From: CAZEHS01 sp964424355
GTDB taxonomy: Bacteria > Bacillota > Clostridia > Peptostreptococcales > Acidaminobacteraceae
Reading direction: 5' to 3'
Assembly (NCBI GenBank): GCA_964424355.1
Contig: CAYRIO010000012.1
Coordinates: 1 to 64,000 of the forward strand
DNA: 64,000 nucleotides
Shown: positions 48,873 to 57,071 of the stretch, piece after piece
Layout of the letters: each line of letters opens with the position of its first letter
Numbering within the stretch: position 1 is the first letter of the stretch
The notes under the pieces: generated by a model
What the model was told of the DNA's origin: nothing
What the model saw: only the letters and a program-made list of their open reading frames with translations
Database searches by the model: none
Made by a program: the position numbers and the translations under genes

Positions 48873-50324
48873 TTATTTGATGCCGGCGATGTTCTTAGCC
48901 AGCTGTTTCTTGTGTTCCAGATTTCCCTGGCGTGCAATCATGATCCGCTGGGCCTGGGGAGAACCGGCGCCGTGCATGGATTCTGTGCGGTAGCCGACTG
49001 CTGCCGTCCCCAATGTCATGTTCTCAATGAGTCGTAGGACGCGCATCCGGTTTTCTGTCGGAACGCCGTCTACGCCCGCAAAGTACTTTTCACAGATGGG
49101 GCCCAGAACCGGGTGTTTGAAATCCTTTTCTGATGGCATGGTCACCATGAGGCCGCCGGCGATGTCCTCTGCAAGCCGAGCGATTTCGTACGGGAAACGG
49201 GTAACGTTCTGTTTGCAGATATTGGCCAGAAGCAGATCGATTTCATAGTTGCCGGCCTTTGTGGCGTGGCCCTCGGAGGAACAGGCAATCCCGCAGCAGT
49301 AGAGGGTTTCATTGAGGTGTGTCATTTCAATGAGCTTGTCCTTCACATGGGAGGCCTTCGATGCGCCGTTATAATCCGCAGCCAGAGCCGTTGCGCCGAT
49401 CAGCACGTCGCCGACGCCCACTTTACAGCCGCCGTAGCTTTGACGGTGATACCCTGCAAAACGCTCCACCAGCATGCCGGCAAAATCCACTTCGCCGTTC
49501 ATGAAGATCCGGTCGTTGGGAACGAATACATTGTCAAAGACAACCAAGGCTTCCTGGCCGCCGAATTCCTTGTTGCCCAGGTCGATATCCGCGCCCTCTT
49601 CCAGCTTCCGGGTATCACAGCTTTGTCTGCCGTAGATCATGAAGATGCCCTCAGCATCCGTAGGGACTGCGAAGGAAACCGCAAAGGCCTCTTCCCCTTC
49701 ACGCATGGCGATGGTCGGCATGATCAGATGCTCATGGGAGTTCACGGCTCCGGTCTGATGGGCCTTGGCCCCTCTCACCACGATGCCGTCTTCCCGTCTT
49801 TCCACAACATGCAGGAACAGATCCGGATCCATCTGCTGCCCGGGAGCCAGGCCGCGGTTTCCTTTGGGATCCGTCATGGCGCCATCCACGGTCAAGTCGT
49901 TTTCCTGAACGAATTCCAGATATTTTTTGAAGTTCTCATGGTAGCTGGTACCATGGGCTTGGTCGATTTCAAAGGTTGTACTGAATACGGAGTTGAAGGC
50001 GTCCATCCCGACACAGCGCTGAAAACAGGAACCGGTTTTCTGCCCCAACAGCCTCTGCATTTTCACCTTTTTGCGCAGATCATCGGTGCTTTGATGCAGA
50101 TTGGTGAAGCGGTTGATTTTTTTTCCGGTGAGGTTGGAGGTGGCTGTCATCAGATCCGCATACTGCGGATCGTGAGCCAGTTCGTACGTCATACCGACTG
50201 AATTGATGGAGGGACGGATAATGGGATGGTCCACAAAATTCTCAACCAATTCGCCGAACATGTATACCTTCACCTTCAGATCCCTCAGACTTTCAACATA
50301 TTGTGCGCGATTCATAAGTGCCAT
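48873..50324 (-). CDS. abfD: 4-hydroxybutyryl-CoA dehydratase-like FAD/Fe-S enzyme
   Basis: The 483-residue enzyme belongs to the HpaB/AbfD family. In AbfD (4-hydroxybutyryl-CoA dehydratase/vinylacetyl-CoA isomerase) the 4Fe-4S ligands are Cys99, Cys103, His292 and Cys299. Here GSCFQRC gives Cys100 and Cys104, and GYHRQSYGGC gives His293 and Cys300, so all four are kept at nearly the same numbers; oxygenase members of the family lack them. It should therefore dehydrate a 4-hydroxyacyl-CoA, as in GABA, succinate or 4-aminobutyrate fermentation. ATG 50324 has AAGGAAG nine bases upstream. An exact sigma-54 promoter lies at 50389-50405, and the neighbouring gene is a sigma-54 activator. No other GABA-pathway genes are in view. 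Confidence 0.88.
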   Translation of the reverse strand: MALMNRAQYVESLRDLKVKVYMFGELVENFVDHPIIRPSINSVGMTYELAHDPQYADLMTATSNLTGKKINRFTNLHQSTDDLRKKVKMQRLLGQKTGSCFQRCVGMDAFNSVFSTTFEIDQAHGTSYHENFKKYLEFVQENDLTVDGAMTDPKGNRGLAPGQQMDPDLFLHVVERREDGIVVRGAKAHQTGAVNSHEHLIMPTIAMREGEEAFAVSFAVPTDAEGIFMIYGRQSCDTRKLEEGADIDLGNKEFGGQEALVVFDNVFVPNDRIFMNGEVDFAGMLVERFAGYHRQSYGGCKVGVGDVLIGATALAADYNGASKASHVKDKLIEMTHLNETLYCCGIACSSEGHATKAGNYEIDLLLANICKQNVTRFPYEIARLAEDIAGGLMVTMPSEKDFKHPVLGPICEKYFAGVDGVPTENRMRVLRLIENMTLGTAAVGYRTESMHGAGSPQAQRIMIARQGNLEHKKQLAKNIAGIK

Positions 50325-50388
50325 GGGCTTCTACTTCCTTTCATATTTGATTGAACAGACCCTGGAGGAGTCCTTTGCCTAATATACG

Positions 50389-50405
50389 TGCAAGCATCGT
50401 GCCAT
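50389..50405 (-). promoter_or_regulatory. Sigma-54 promoter of the abfD-like gene
   Basis: Read on the minus strand, TGGCAC-GATGC-TTGC is an exact match to the RpoN consensus with the -24 TGGCAC at 50399-50404 and the -12 GC at 50390-50393. It lies 66 bases upstream of the start codon. This is the best RpoN site in the window. Confidence 0.88.
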
Positions 50406-50495
50406 TACTGCCCTTTTATTTTGAATTTTATAAACCCCTTCTAACAAGAGGCTTTCAACCAGAGAGCCGCAAGCTTTCCCGCTCCTGTAAAAACG

Positions 50496-50541
50496 GAGAG
50501 GCCTGGTTTCGTTGCAACAACGCAACAAAACCAGGCCTCTC
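50496..50541 (-). terminator. Terminator of the sigma-54 activator, with possible activator site inside
   Basis: GAGAGGCCTGGTTT (50496-50509) pairs perfectly with AAACCAGGCCTCTC (50528-50541); the inner GTTG/CAAC extends it. On the minus strand it is followed by CGTTTTT. The loop carries GTTGCAACAACGCAAC, an inverted repeat about 110 bp upstream of the -24 box that could also be the activator's binding site. Confidence 0.75.
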
Positions 50542-50613
50542 TGGGGTTCTTTTCATAAAAAACAGTGGATTTTAACGTGTGCAGCCGTCCGACTCATTCG
50601 TTGCAATTTTGCA

Positions 50614-52701
50614 TCAAGTTTCTCGAAACAGCCGTTGCCTCTTTCGAACAAAGGTCGATGCGTCTATTTTCAATTCTTTCGCCGCATCCCGTACATTTCC
50701 GTGCTTCTCAAAGGCGTTGCTGATGAGTTCAGCCTCCAGCTTATCCACGGCGTCCTTCAGAGAAACAACGGCTGTAATCGCGGGCATTTCCGCAGGGTTC
50801 TCGAAGAAACCGGGGATTCCCGACAAATCCGATTTCATGATCATATCCTGATCGCTCATGACGACCATCCGCTCCACGATATTCTTAAGTTCCCGGACAT
50901 TGCCCGGCCAATGGTATTCGAACAGCGCCGTCAGAGCTTCCCGCGAAAACAGCTTCTGCCAGCCATATTTCCGGTTCAGGTCCGAAATATAATATTGGAT
51001 CAGGGGCAGGATATCACCCTTGCGCTCACGGAGGGGCAGGATACTGATGGGAACCACATGGAGCCGGTAGAACAGATCTTCACGGAACTGCTTGGCCTTG
51101 ACCATCTCCTCAAGATTCCGGTTGGTGGCGGCGATGATCCGCACATCCACCTTGATGGGCTTAAGCCCCCCGATGCGCATGATTTCGTGCTCCTGAAGCA
51201 CCCGTAGGAGCCGAACCTGCATATCGAAGGGCAGCTCCCCCACCTCATCCAGAAAAAGCGTGCCCTCATTGGCCACTTCAAACAGTCCCATCTTTCCGTC
51301 TTTGCTGGCCCCAGTGAACGAGCCCTGTTCATAACCGAACAGCTCTGATTCCATCAGATTTTCCGGAATCGCCCCGCAATTCACTTTGATGAAGGCATTG
51401 GCATGCCTGCTGCTGTTCTTGTGGATGAACTTGGCCACCTCTTCCTTGCCAACACCGGTTTCTCCCAGGATCAGGACCGTGGTGTCCACCTTCGACACCC
51501 GCTTGGCCAGCCGCAACGTATCCAGCATCTGTTCATCGTGGGCGATGATATCCGAGGTGTTCAGGATCTGCAGCCGCATCTCCTCTATTTCAGTTCGATA
51601 TTTATTGGTCAGTTCCTGATTCTTCTCCATCTGGTTCCGGAGATCGAAGATCGCGGTAATATCCCGCACGTTGGTGATTACCATGGCGATTTCCCCGTCT
51701 GCATCCAAAATCGGCGTACTGGTCACCAGGGCCTTCTTCCCCGTTTTGAATTCCTGCTCGATCGTTCGGGCGGCTTTATCCGCCAACACCAGCAGGGTCG
51801 CCGATTGGGAGATCGTCTTCGTATCCACCAGTTCATGCATGTTATGGCCGATCAGTTCCTCCCGTTTGAGACCGGTTATGGTCTCATAGGCCTTGTTTGC
51901 CATCAGGGTGTTTGCATGGCCGTCGGTGATATAGATGCCGTCAAAGCAGGATTCGATAATGACATCCAATTTTTTCGTAACCGCACGGGCGACGTCCAGC
52001 TCGTCCACAATCCGCTGATAGTCTCCGGCCCTTTGGAAAATAACCGCGGCACCGAACACTGTATCCTCTTGAAGCAGTGGGATCTTATTGCACAGGATCG
52101 GGCTGCCTCTGAACGCCAGGCTTTCATGGCGCTGCACATACCCCTCCTGCAGGATTTCCTCCAGCTTCAGTTCCGGAAGGACACGGGACGCAGGGGCATC
52201 AATCAGACTGTCCCTTTCTAGGCCCAGTATTTCCAGAGCCGCTTCACTGCAGGCCTTCACAGCGCCATTCCGGTCTATGAGGATCATCCCATTGTGACCG
52301 GAATCGAACATCGCGATCATGCCGCTGCCCTCTGCAACCCCTTTCCGGTACAGACCATGGCACAAATCAGTCCGAGTCAGCATCCCCACCAGGGAACCGG
52401 CGTTATCCACCACGGGCAGCCTTCCGATTTCCTTATTCCAGACGTCCAGGATATCCGTATCCAGATGGATCGTCTGAACCCGTTTATCAGGCAGGTCGCC
52501 CACCCGGGTTCCGGCATCTATTTGATTGGCGAAGGCCCGCATGATGTCCGTTTTAGTGAGAATGCTCCGGATCACGCCCGCGCCATCCATCACCGGGGCA
52601 CCGTCGATTTTCTTTTCCATAAACAGCCGCGCAGCATCTCCCAGAGTCCACGCCGGATCCAGGACAACTACGCTCGCCGTCATCAATTCTCTTACCCTCA
52701 T
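50614..52701 (-). CDS. Sigma-54-dependent activator with CBS and PAS sensors
   Basis: The 695-residue enhancer-binding protein has two N-terminal CBS domains (about 1-115; VRELMTASVVVLDPAWTLGDAARLF), two PAS domains (about 135-240 and 255-365), a sigma-54 AAA+ domain (Walker A GETGVGKEE; the sigma-54 contact loop is GSFTGA at 460-465, a variant of GAFTGA) and a C-terminal Fis-type HTH (RDAAKELKIDASTFVRKR). CBS pairs bind adenosyl ligands such as AMP, ATP or SAM, so energy or CoA status may be sensed. ATG 52701 has GGTGAGGG upstream. It ends 290 bases before the abfD-like gene, which has an RpoN promoter. Confidence 0.92.
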   Translation of the reverse strand: MRVRELMTASVVVLDPAWTLGDAARLFMEKKIDGAPVMDGAGVIRSILTKTDIMRAFANQIDAGTRVGDLPDKRVQTIHLDTDILDVWNKEIGRLPVVDNAGSLVGMLTRTDLCHGLYRKGVAEGSGMIAMFDSGHNGMILIDRNGAVKACSEAALEILGLERDSLIDAPASRVLPELKLEEILQEGYVQRHESLAFRGSPILCNKIPLLQEDTVFGAAVIFQRAGDYQRIVDELDVARAVTKKLDVIIESCFDGIYITDGHANTLMANKAYETITGLKREELIGHNMHELVDTKTISQSATLLVLADKAARTIEQEFKTGKKALVTSTPILDADGEIAMVITNVRDITAIFDLRNQMEKNQELTNKYRTEIEEMRLQILNTSDIIAHDEQMLDTLRLAKRVSKVDTTVLILGETGVGKEEVAKFIHKNSSRHANAFIKVNCGAIPENLMESELFGYEQGSFTGASKDGKMGLFEVANEGTLFLDEVGELPFDMQVRLLRVLQEHEIMRIGGLKPIKVDVRIIAATNRNLEEMVKAKQFREDLFYRLHVVPISILPLRERKGDILPLIQYYISDLNRKYGWQKLFSREALTALFEYHWPGNVRELKNIVERMVVMSDQDMIMKSDLSGIPGFFENPAEMPAITAVVSLKDAVDKLEAELISNAFEKHGNVRDAAKELKIDASTFVRKRQRLFRET

Positions 52702-52800
52702 CGTGTCCCTCACCTTCAAAACCGTATACTCCTATCATATAAGAAAACCCGGAACCTATGTTAAAAAGATTCCAGGTTTTTATCTGGTATGCAATCCGGA

Positions 52801-54819
52801 TTAGTTGTAGACCCGCTTCAGCACCTTGGCAGCTTCTTCTCGGGTGATGTAGTCATTGGGCCTGAACCCTCTTGAATCCCCCTGCATGATCCCCATTTCA
52901 TTCACCATGGCGACCGTCTCCTTCGCCCAGCCTGCCACCTGCTTGCTGTCCGGATACTTGTCCAGCTTTGCGATCAGGGAACTGTCGGTTTTAGCCTTCT
53001 GATATTTCACCAGGGCATTGGAGATCAGGGTCGCCATTTCCTGCCGTGTGATCTTCCCCTTCGGGTCGAAAACCGTCGCGGATTTCCCCTTGATCAGCCC
53101 TTGGGAATAAACCGCCGCCAACTCTTTATAATAGGGGTGATCCTTCGTCACATCCTTGAAGGGCAGTTCCTTCCCTGCGGATTCCAATCCATAGGCCTTC
53201 GCGATCCAGCGGGCGAAATCCTCCCGGGTTAGATCCCCTTTGGGCGAGAACAGCGGGTCCTCCTTCACGACCCCCTTCCCAAGAAGCTCATTGATGTCAT
53301 CCTTTGCCCAGGAATTCTGGACATCACTGAAGGATTTATCGGTTTTCAGCACCGTATACTTGCTGAGGTGCAAGCGGTAGACCCGAATGGTTTTTGTGAC
53401 GGGGTCAACGTTCCCACCAACCGGAATCCAGGTTCCAGTTGCGTCCTCCTGCAGGTAGAGGCCTAGGTTTTTCAGATTCTTAGCGGTGTAGCCAGCCAGA
53501 TCTGCCCCGGTCAGATCAAACGTCAGGAGCACAGGAGATTCAAAATCCGCTTTTGGACCCGTATCTGAAGACAGGGTCACATCCGCCACCAAGATACCCG
53601 GGACAAAGCGGGTACCGCCAGGGAGCCCTGTTCCGGCAGAGGGGGTGTAAGCCGCACTGAATTTCAGATTTTTTTCGTCCTCCCCAAGAATCCCAGGTTC
53701 AAAGGCCACAGCCGCTTCGCCGAGCTGCAGCTCCAATTTCATCACCCTGTCGTCCCAAATGCTGTCCAGTGTGCTTTTTTCAAGGGTGGTCTCCAACCGG
53801 TTGACTCCCGAGGATCTATCGGCTTTCAACGTGATCTGATAAACCAGTTTCCTCGGGTTGCTGCTGCCCAAAAGCGTGTTCAGCGCTTCTGAGATACTCC
53901 CGAAATTCAATTTTGCCTGAACCAGATGACTCGAGACAGCGCCGGGAGCAAAAGAAATTACCTCTTTCCCCTGTACCTTCAACAATCCGGTCTGACGCAC
54001 CCCTTCAGCAGCCAGCTTCAAAGCCGTGTCCTTCAGCACCGTGCCCGCTGTGCTGGATGTATCAACCTGTCCGAATACTCCGCCCATTTTCTCAAAATAA
54101 CCCGCCGTCAAATCGGCAACTTTACCATTATCCGCAATCAATCGGACCAGGTGCCGCGATTCGTTGGTCATATCACTGATGTCTTGAAGGATCTCCGCAT
54201 CCGTTCCCAGCACATCCAGGACCGGAACCAAGGCGGTCAGGGTGCTTTGAAGGGCCAGATACGCTTTTTCGGCTTCCACCGGATCCTCAATGCTTCTGAT
54301 TTCAGCGATGATTGAATTCAGCGACGCCCGCGTCCGCTTCTTCAGATCCGGCACAGAAAATCCATGGGTATGACTTACTGACAGGGTACTGTTTTCCCTC
54401 TGGATCAGCCCCGCGCCAACGTTCTCCGCGTTTTTGAGAAAGGTGATGGAATAGGTGATCCCATCGGGGTCCATGTCATTATTAACATACAACAGTACCT
54501 TATTCCCATTCAATGATTTGATGATCTGCGCCCTTGAGTTGACCAGATCCGCTGTGACAGCCACATCATAGGCACCATTAAGGGCCGCCTCCTCACCGGC
54601 GGACATGTCGTACGTATAATCCAGCTGATCCTTCTGGAATCCAGGCAGATCCTTGCCGCTCACCTGAATCATTTTCAATTTATACCGATCCACCAGGGAT
54701 GCCGCATCATCGGTCACAGCACCCGCCGTCATTGCAAAAGCCGGGACCATCATAAAGCCCGCCGTTATAATCAGCAGCAGCACCAAGAATCCCGACTTTT
54801 CAAATTCTTTTCTTCCCAT
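52801..54819 (-). CDS. S-layer-homology-domain surface protein
   Basis: The 672-residue exported protein has a signal peptide (about residues 1-30; FLVLLLIITAGFMMVPAFAM), a large ectodomain of unassigned fold, and three SLH domains at the C-terminus: DINELLGKGVVKEDPLFSPKGDL, ELAAVYSQGLIKGK and AMVNEMGIMQGDSRGFRPNDYI. SLH domains bind pyruvylated wall polymers, so the protein is anchored to the cell wall. I start at ATG 54819, eight bases after AGGGGGG. It is a surface protein of unknown function, transcribed towards the sigma-54 activator gene. Confidence 0.9.
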   Translation of the reverse strand: MGRKEFEKSGFLVLLLIITAGFMMVPAFAMTAGAVTDDAASLVDRYKLKMIQVSGKDLPGFQKDQLDYTYDMSAGEEAALNGAYDVAVTADLVNSRAQIIKSLNGNKVLLYVNNDMDPDGITYSITFLKNAENVGAGLIQRENSTLSVSHTHGFSVPDLKKRTRASLNSIIAEIRSIEDPVEAEKAYLALQSTLTALVPVLDVLGTDAEILQDISDMTNESRHLVRLIADNGKVADLTAGYFEKMGGVFGQVDTSSTAGTVLKDTALKLAAEGVRQTGLLKVQGKEVISFAPGAVSSHLVQAKLNFGSISEALNTLLGSSNPRKLVYQITLKADRSSGVNRLETTLEKSTLDSIWDDRVMKLELQLGEAAVAFEPGILGEDEKNLKFSAAYTPSAGTGLPGGTRFVPGILVADVTLSSDTGPKADFESPVLLTFDLTGADLAGYTAKNLKNLGLYLQEDATGTWIPVGGNVDPVTKTIRVYRLHLSKYTVLKTDKSFSDVQNSWAKDDINELLGKGVVKEDPLFSPKGDLTREDFARWIAKAYGLESAGKELPFKDVTKDHPYYKELAAVYSQGLIKGKSATVFDPKGKITRQEMATLISNALVKYQKAKTDSSLIAKLDKYPDSKQVAGWAKETVAMVNEMGIMQGDSRGFRPNDYITREEAAKVLKRVYN

Positions 54820-54983
54820 TGAAACATCCCCCCTGGTAATCAGCATGATCTCTTTCATTATAAGTACCATCACCGGATGGCTGTCAATCGCCCCTTCTCA
54901 TTTTTTTAGAACAAAATGGTAGTTTCCTGCCCCGTGGGGTAAATAACTGCATAGGACAGCTAAAATACCAGAAGGAGTTTTAT

Positions 54984-56984
54984 ATGAAAACAAAACTTTT
55001 CCTGACCCTGATCCTGCTGATCTGTATAACCGTCTCCCCTGCGTCCGCCACCGCCAATACCCTGAAACTGCAAAATCAGTTGGCGTACAGTCAGGGAACC
55101 GAGCGGGTGAATCTGCTCAATACCCTTGCCGAATTGCTGATTGAAAAGGATCCCGATCAGTCTCTTAAATATGCCCAGGAAGCTCTGCCCCTGTCCGAAC
55201 AGCTGAACCTGCCAGAAGCCACCGCAGACAGCCTGAACAACATCGGCTATGCGCTTTTCCGCAAGGGCGCTTATCCGGAGGCCGTCAGCCAGTTCCAATC
55301 CGCCATTGAAAAATCGGACGCCACGGGTTATATCAAAGGGCAGGCCTTTGGCCGCAACGGCTATGGCCTCGTCTGGTCGGCCCTCAACGACTATCCCCGC
55401 GCATTGGACGATCTTGAAAAAGCCCAAAAGCTGTTCAAGGACGCCGCATATCCCCAGGGCGAGGCCTATGCCCTGAACAACATGGGCACCGTTTACCAGT
55501 CCTCCGGAGCCTACGACAAGGCTTTGGAAGCCTACCTGAGTTCCCTGCGCATTAATGAAGCGCTGAACAACGCCGATGAAATTGCCACGACCTACAACAA
55601 CATCGGATCCGTCAATGCTGAACAAAAGAACTTTGAAGCCGCTTTCGATTATTATTCCAAGGCCCTTGCCCTGTATGAATCCGCCACCAATGACGTGGGG
55701 CGTGCAGATACCCTGATGAACCTGGGTGGTTTTTTTCAGGATTTCGGCTATGTGGATGAATCCATTGATTTTTTCAACAAGTCCCTCAATCTGGCGACTG
55801 TACTGGATTCAAAGCCCCGTATCGCCAGCGCTTTAAATGCCTTGGGATACACCGCTGAACTGAAAAAGGATTATCGCCGGGCCATCGACTATTATTCTCA
55901 AGCTCTGACGTTGGGGGAATCCATCGGCAATCAGGAGATAGCTATTCAGGCCTGGAACAATATCGGTACCGTCCATAATAAGACCGGGGATTTTCAGACC
56001 GCGTTGGCCAACCACATCCAAGCCTTTGAAGCCTCCAAAAAAATCACGTATGAAATGGGTCTGGAATCCTCACTCAAGAACATCGCCAACGATTATCAGG
56101 CCATGGGTGATTTTCAGGACGCCAATCACTATTTCATTCTCTATAACGAACTGCGGGATGCCTTGAACGAGCGGGAACAATCCCGGAACTTCGCCAATTC
56201 TCAAACCCTTTACGAGACAGAAAAAAAGGACCAGCAGATCGCAACGCAACAGGCCGAAATCACTGCTAAGGAAAAACGCGCCCGAATCCTGATCGGCATC
56301 GTCATCGCCGTCCTGGCCTTTCTGGGGATCACCGTGACCCAGGCCTCAATGATCATGAAGGAGAAGAAAAAGTCGGAGGCTCTGCTTCTGAACATCCTGC
56401 CTGCCAAAGTGGCTGAGGATTTGAAGAAAACCGGACGGACGGAACCGGAGCGTTTTGATAACGTGACCATTCTCTTTTCAGACATCGTCGACTTCACCAA
56501 TATTTCCAGTACCATGGACCCCCACGTGCTGATCAACGAATTGAACGACCTGTTCACGCAGTTCGACAATATCCTGGACAAGCACCGCTGCCAGCGCATC
56601 AAGACCATCGGCGACGCCTATTTTGCGGTCTGCGGCCTTCCCGATCCAGACCCTGATCATGTCACCAACATCATCCGTGCCGCCAAGGAAATGCTGACGT
56701 ATCTAGAGGAGCGCAATCAGGTGATGGGCTCCTCCTGGAAAATACGGATCGGCGTCCATACCGGCCCGGTGGTGGGCGGCGTGGTCGGCATCAAGAAGTA
56801 CATCTACGATATTTTTGGTGACACGGTCAACACTGCCTCCCGTATGGAAAGTAACGGTGCACCCATGCGGATCAATATATCCGAGACAACCCGACAGCTT
56901 TTGGGGGATGCCTATACCTACGAAGAGCGGGATCCTGTTCCCGTCAAGGGAAAGGGCGTCTACCACATGTTTTTCCTCAACTGA
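54984..56984 (+). CDS. TPR-repeat receptor with class III adenylate cyclase domain
   Basis: The 666-residue protein has a signal peptide (1-25), about nine TPR repeats on the outer side (about 35-410; for example ALNNMGTVYQSSGAYDKALEAYL), a membrane helix (about 434-456), and a cytoplasmic cyclase domain (about 480-665). The metal aspartates lie in FSDIVDFT (Asp500, Asp503). Lys540 in RIKTIGDAY and Asp609 in YDIFGDTVN are the residues that select adenine, so cAMP is the predicted product. AAGGAG precedes ATG 54984. A terminator follows. Confidence 0.9.
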   Translation: MKTKLFLTLILLICITVSPASATANTLKLQNQLAYSQGTERVNLLNTLAELLIEKDPDQSLKYAQEALPLSEQLNLPEATADSLNNIGYALFRKGAYPEAVSQFQSAIEKSDATGYIKGQAFGRNGYGLVWSALNDYPRALDDLEKAQKLFKDAAYPQGEAYALNNMGTVYQSSGAYDKALEAYLSSLRINEALNNADEIATTYNNIGSVNAEQKNFEAAFDYYSKALALYESATNDVGRADTLMNLGGFFQDFGYVDESIDFFNKSLNLATVLDSKPRIASALNALGYTAELKKDYRRAIDYYSQALTLGESIGNQEIAIQAWNNIGTVHNKTGDFQTALANHIQAFEASKKITYEMGLESSLKNIANDYQAMGDFQDANHYFILYNELRDALNEREQSRNFANSQTLYETEKKDQQIATQQAEITAKEKRARILIGIVIAVLAFLGITVTQASMIMKEKKKSEALLLNILPAKVAEDLKKTGRTEPERFDNVTILFSDIVDFTNISSTMDPHVLINELNDLFTQFDNILDKHRCQRIKTIGDAYFAVCGLPDPDPDHVTNIIRAAKEMLTYLEERNQVMGSSWKIRIGVHTGPVVGGVVGIKKYIYDIFGDTVNTASRMESNGAPMRINISETTRQLLGDAYTYEERDPVPVKGKGVYHMFFLN

Positions 56985-57001
56985 AACTCCCCAGAATCAC
57001 C

Positions 57002-57035
57002 AAAGGAGCCTCCCACATCCGAGAGGCTCCTTTTT
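57002..57035. terminator. Bidirectional terminator
   Basis: AAAGGAGCCTC (57002-57012) pairs perfectly with GAGGCTCCTTT (57023-57033), followed by T. It separates the convergent adenylate cyclase and pyruvate carboxylase genes. Confidence 0.8.
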
Positions 57036-57071
57036 CTGATTCATTTCAATCCGTTTGATTGATAACCCTTA

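Noticed and set aside
54900..54983. Possible c-di-GMP or other riboswitch before the TPR-cyclase gene
   Set aside because: The region has a GC-rich stem-like stretch but no recognised riboswitch core.
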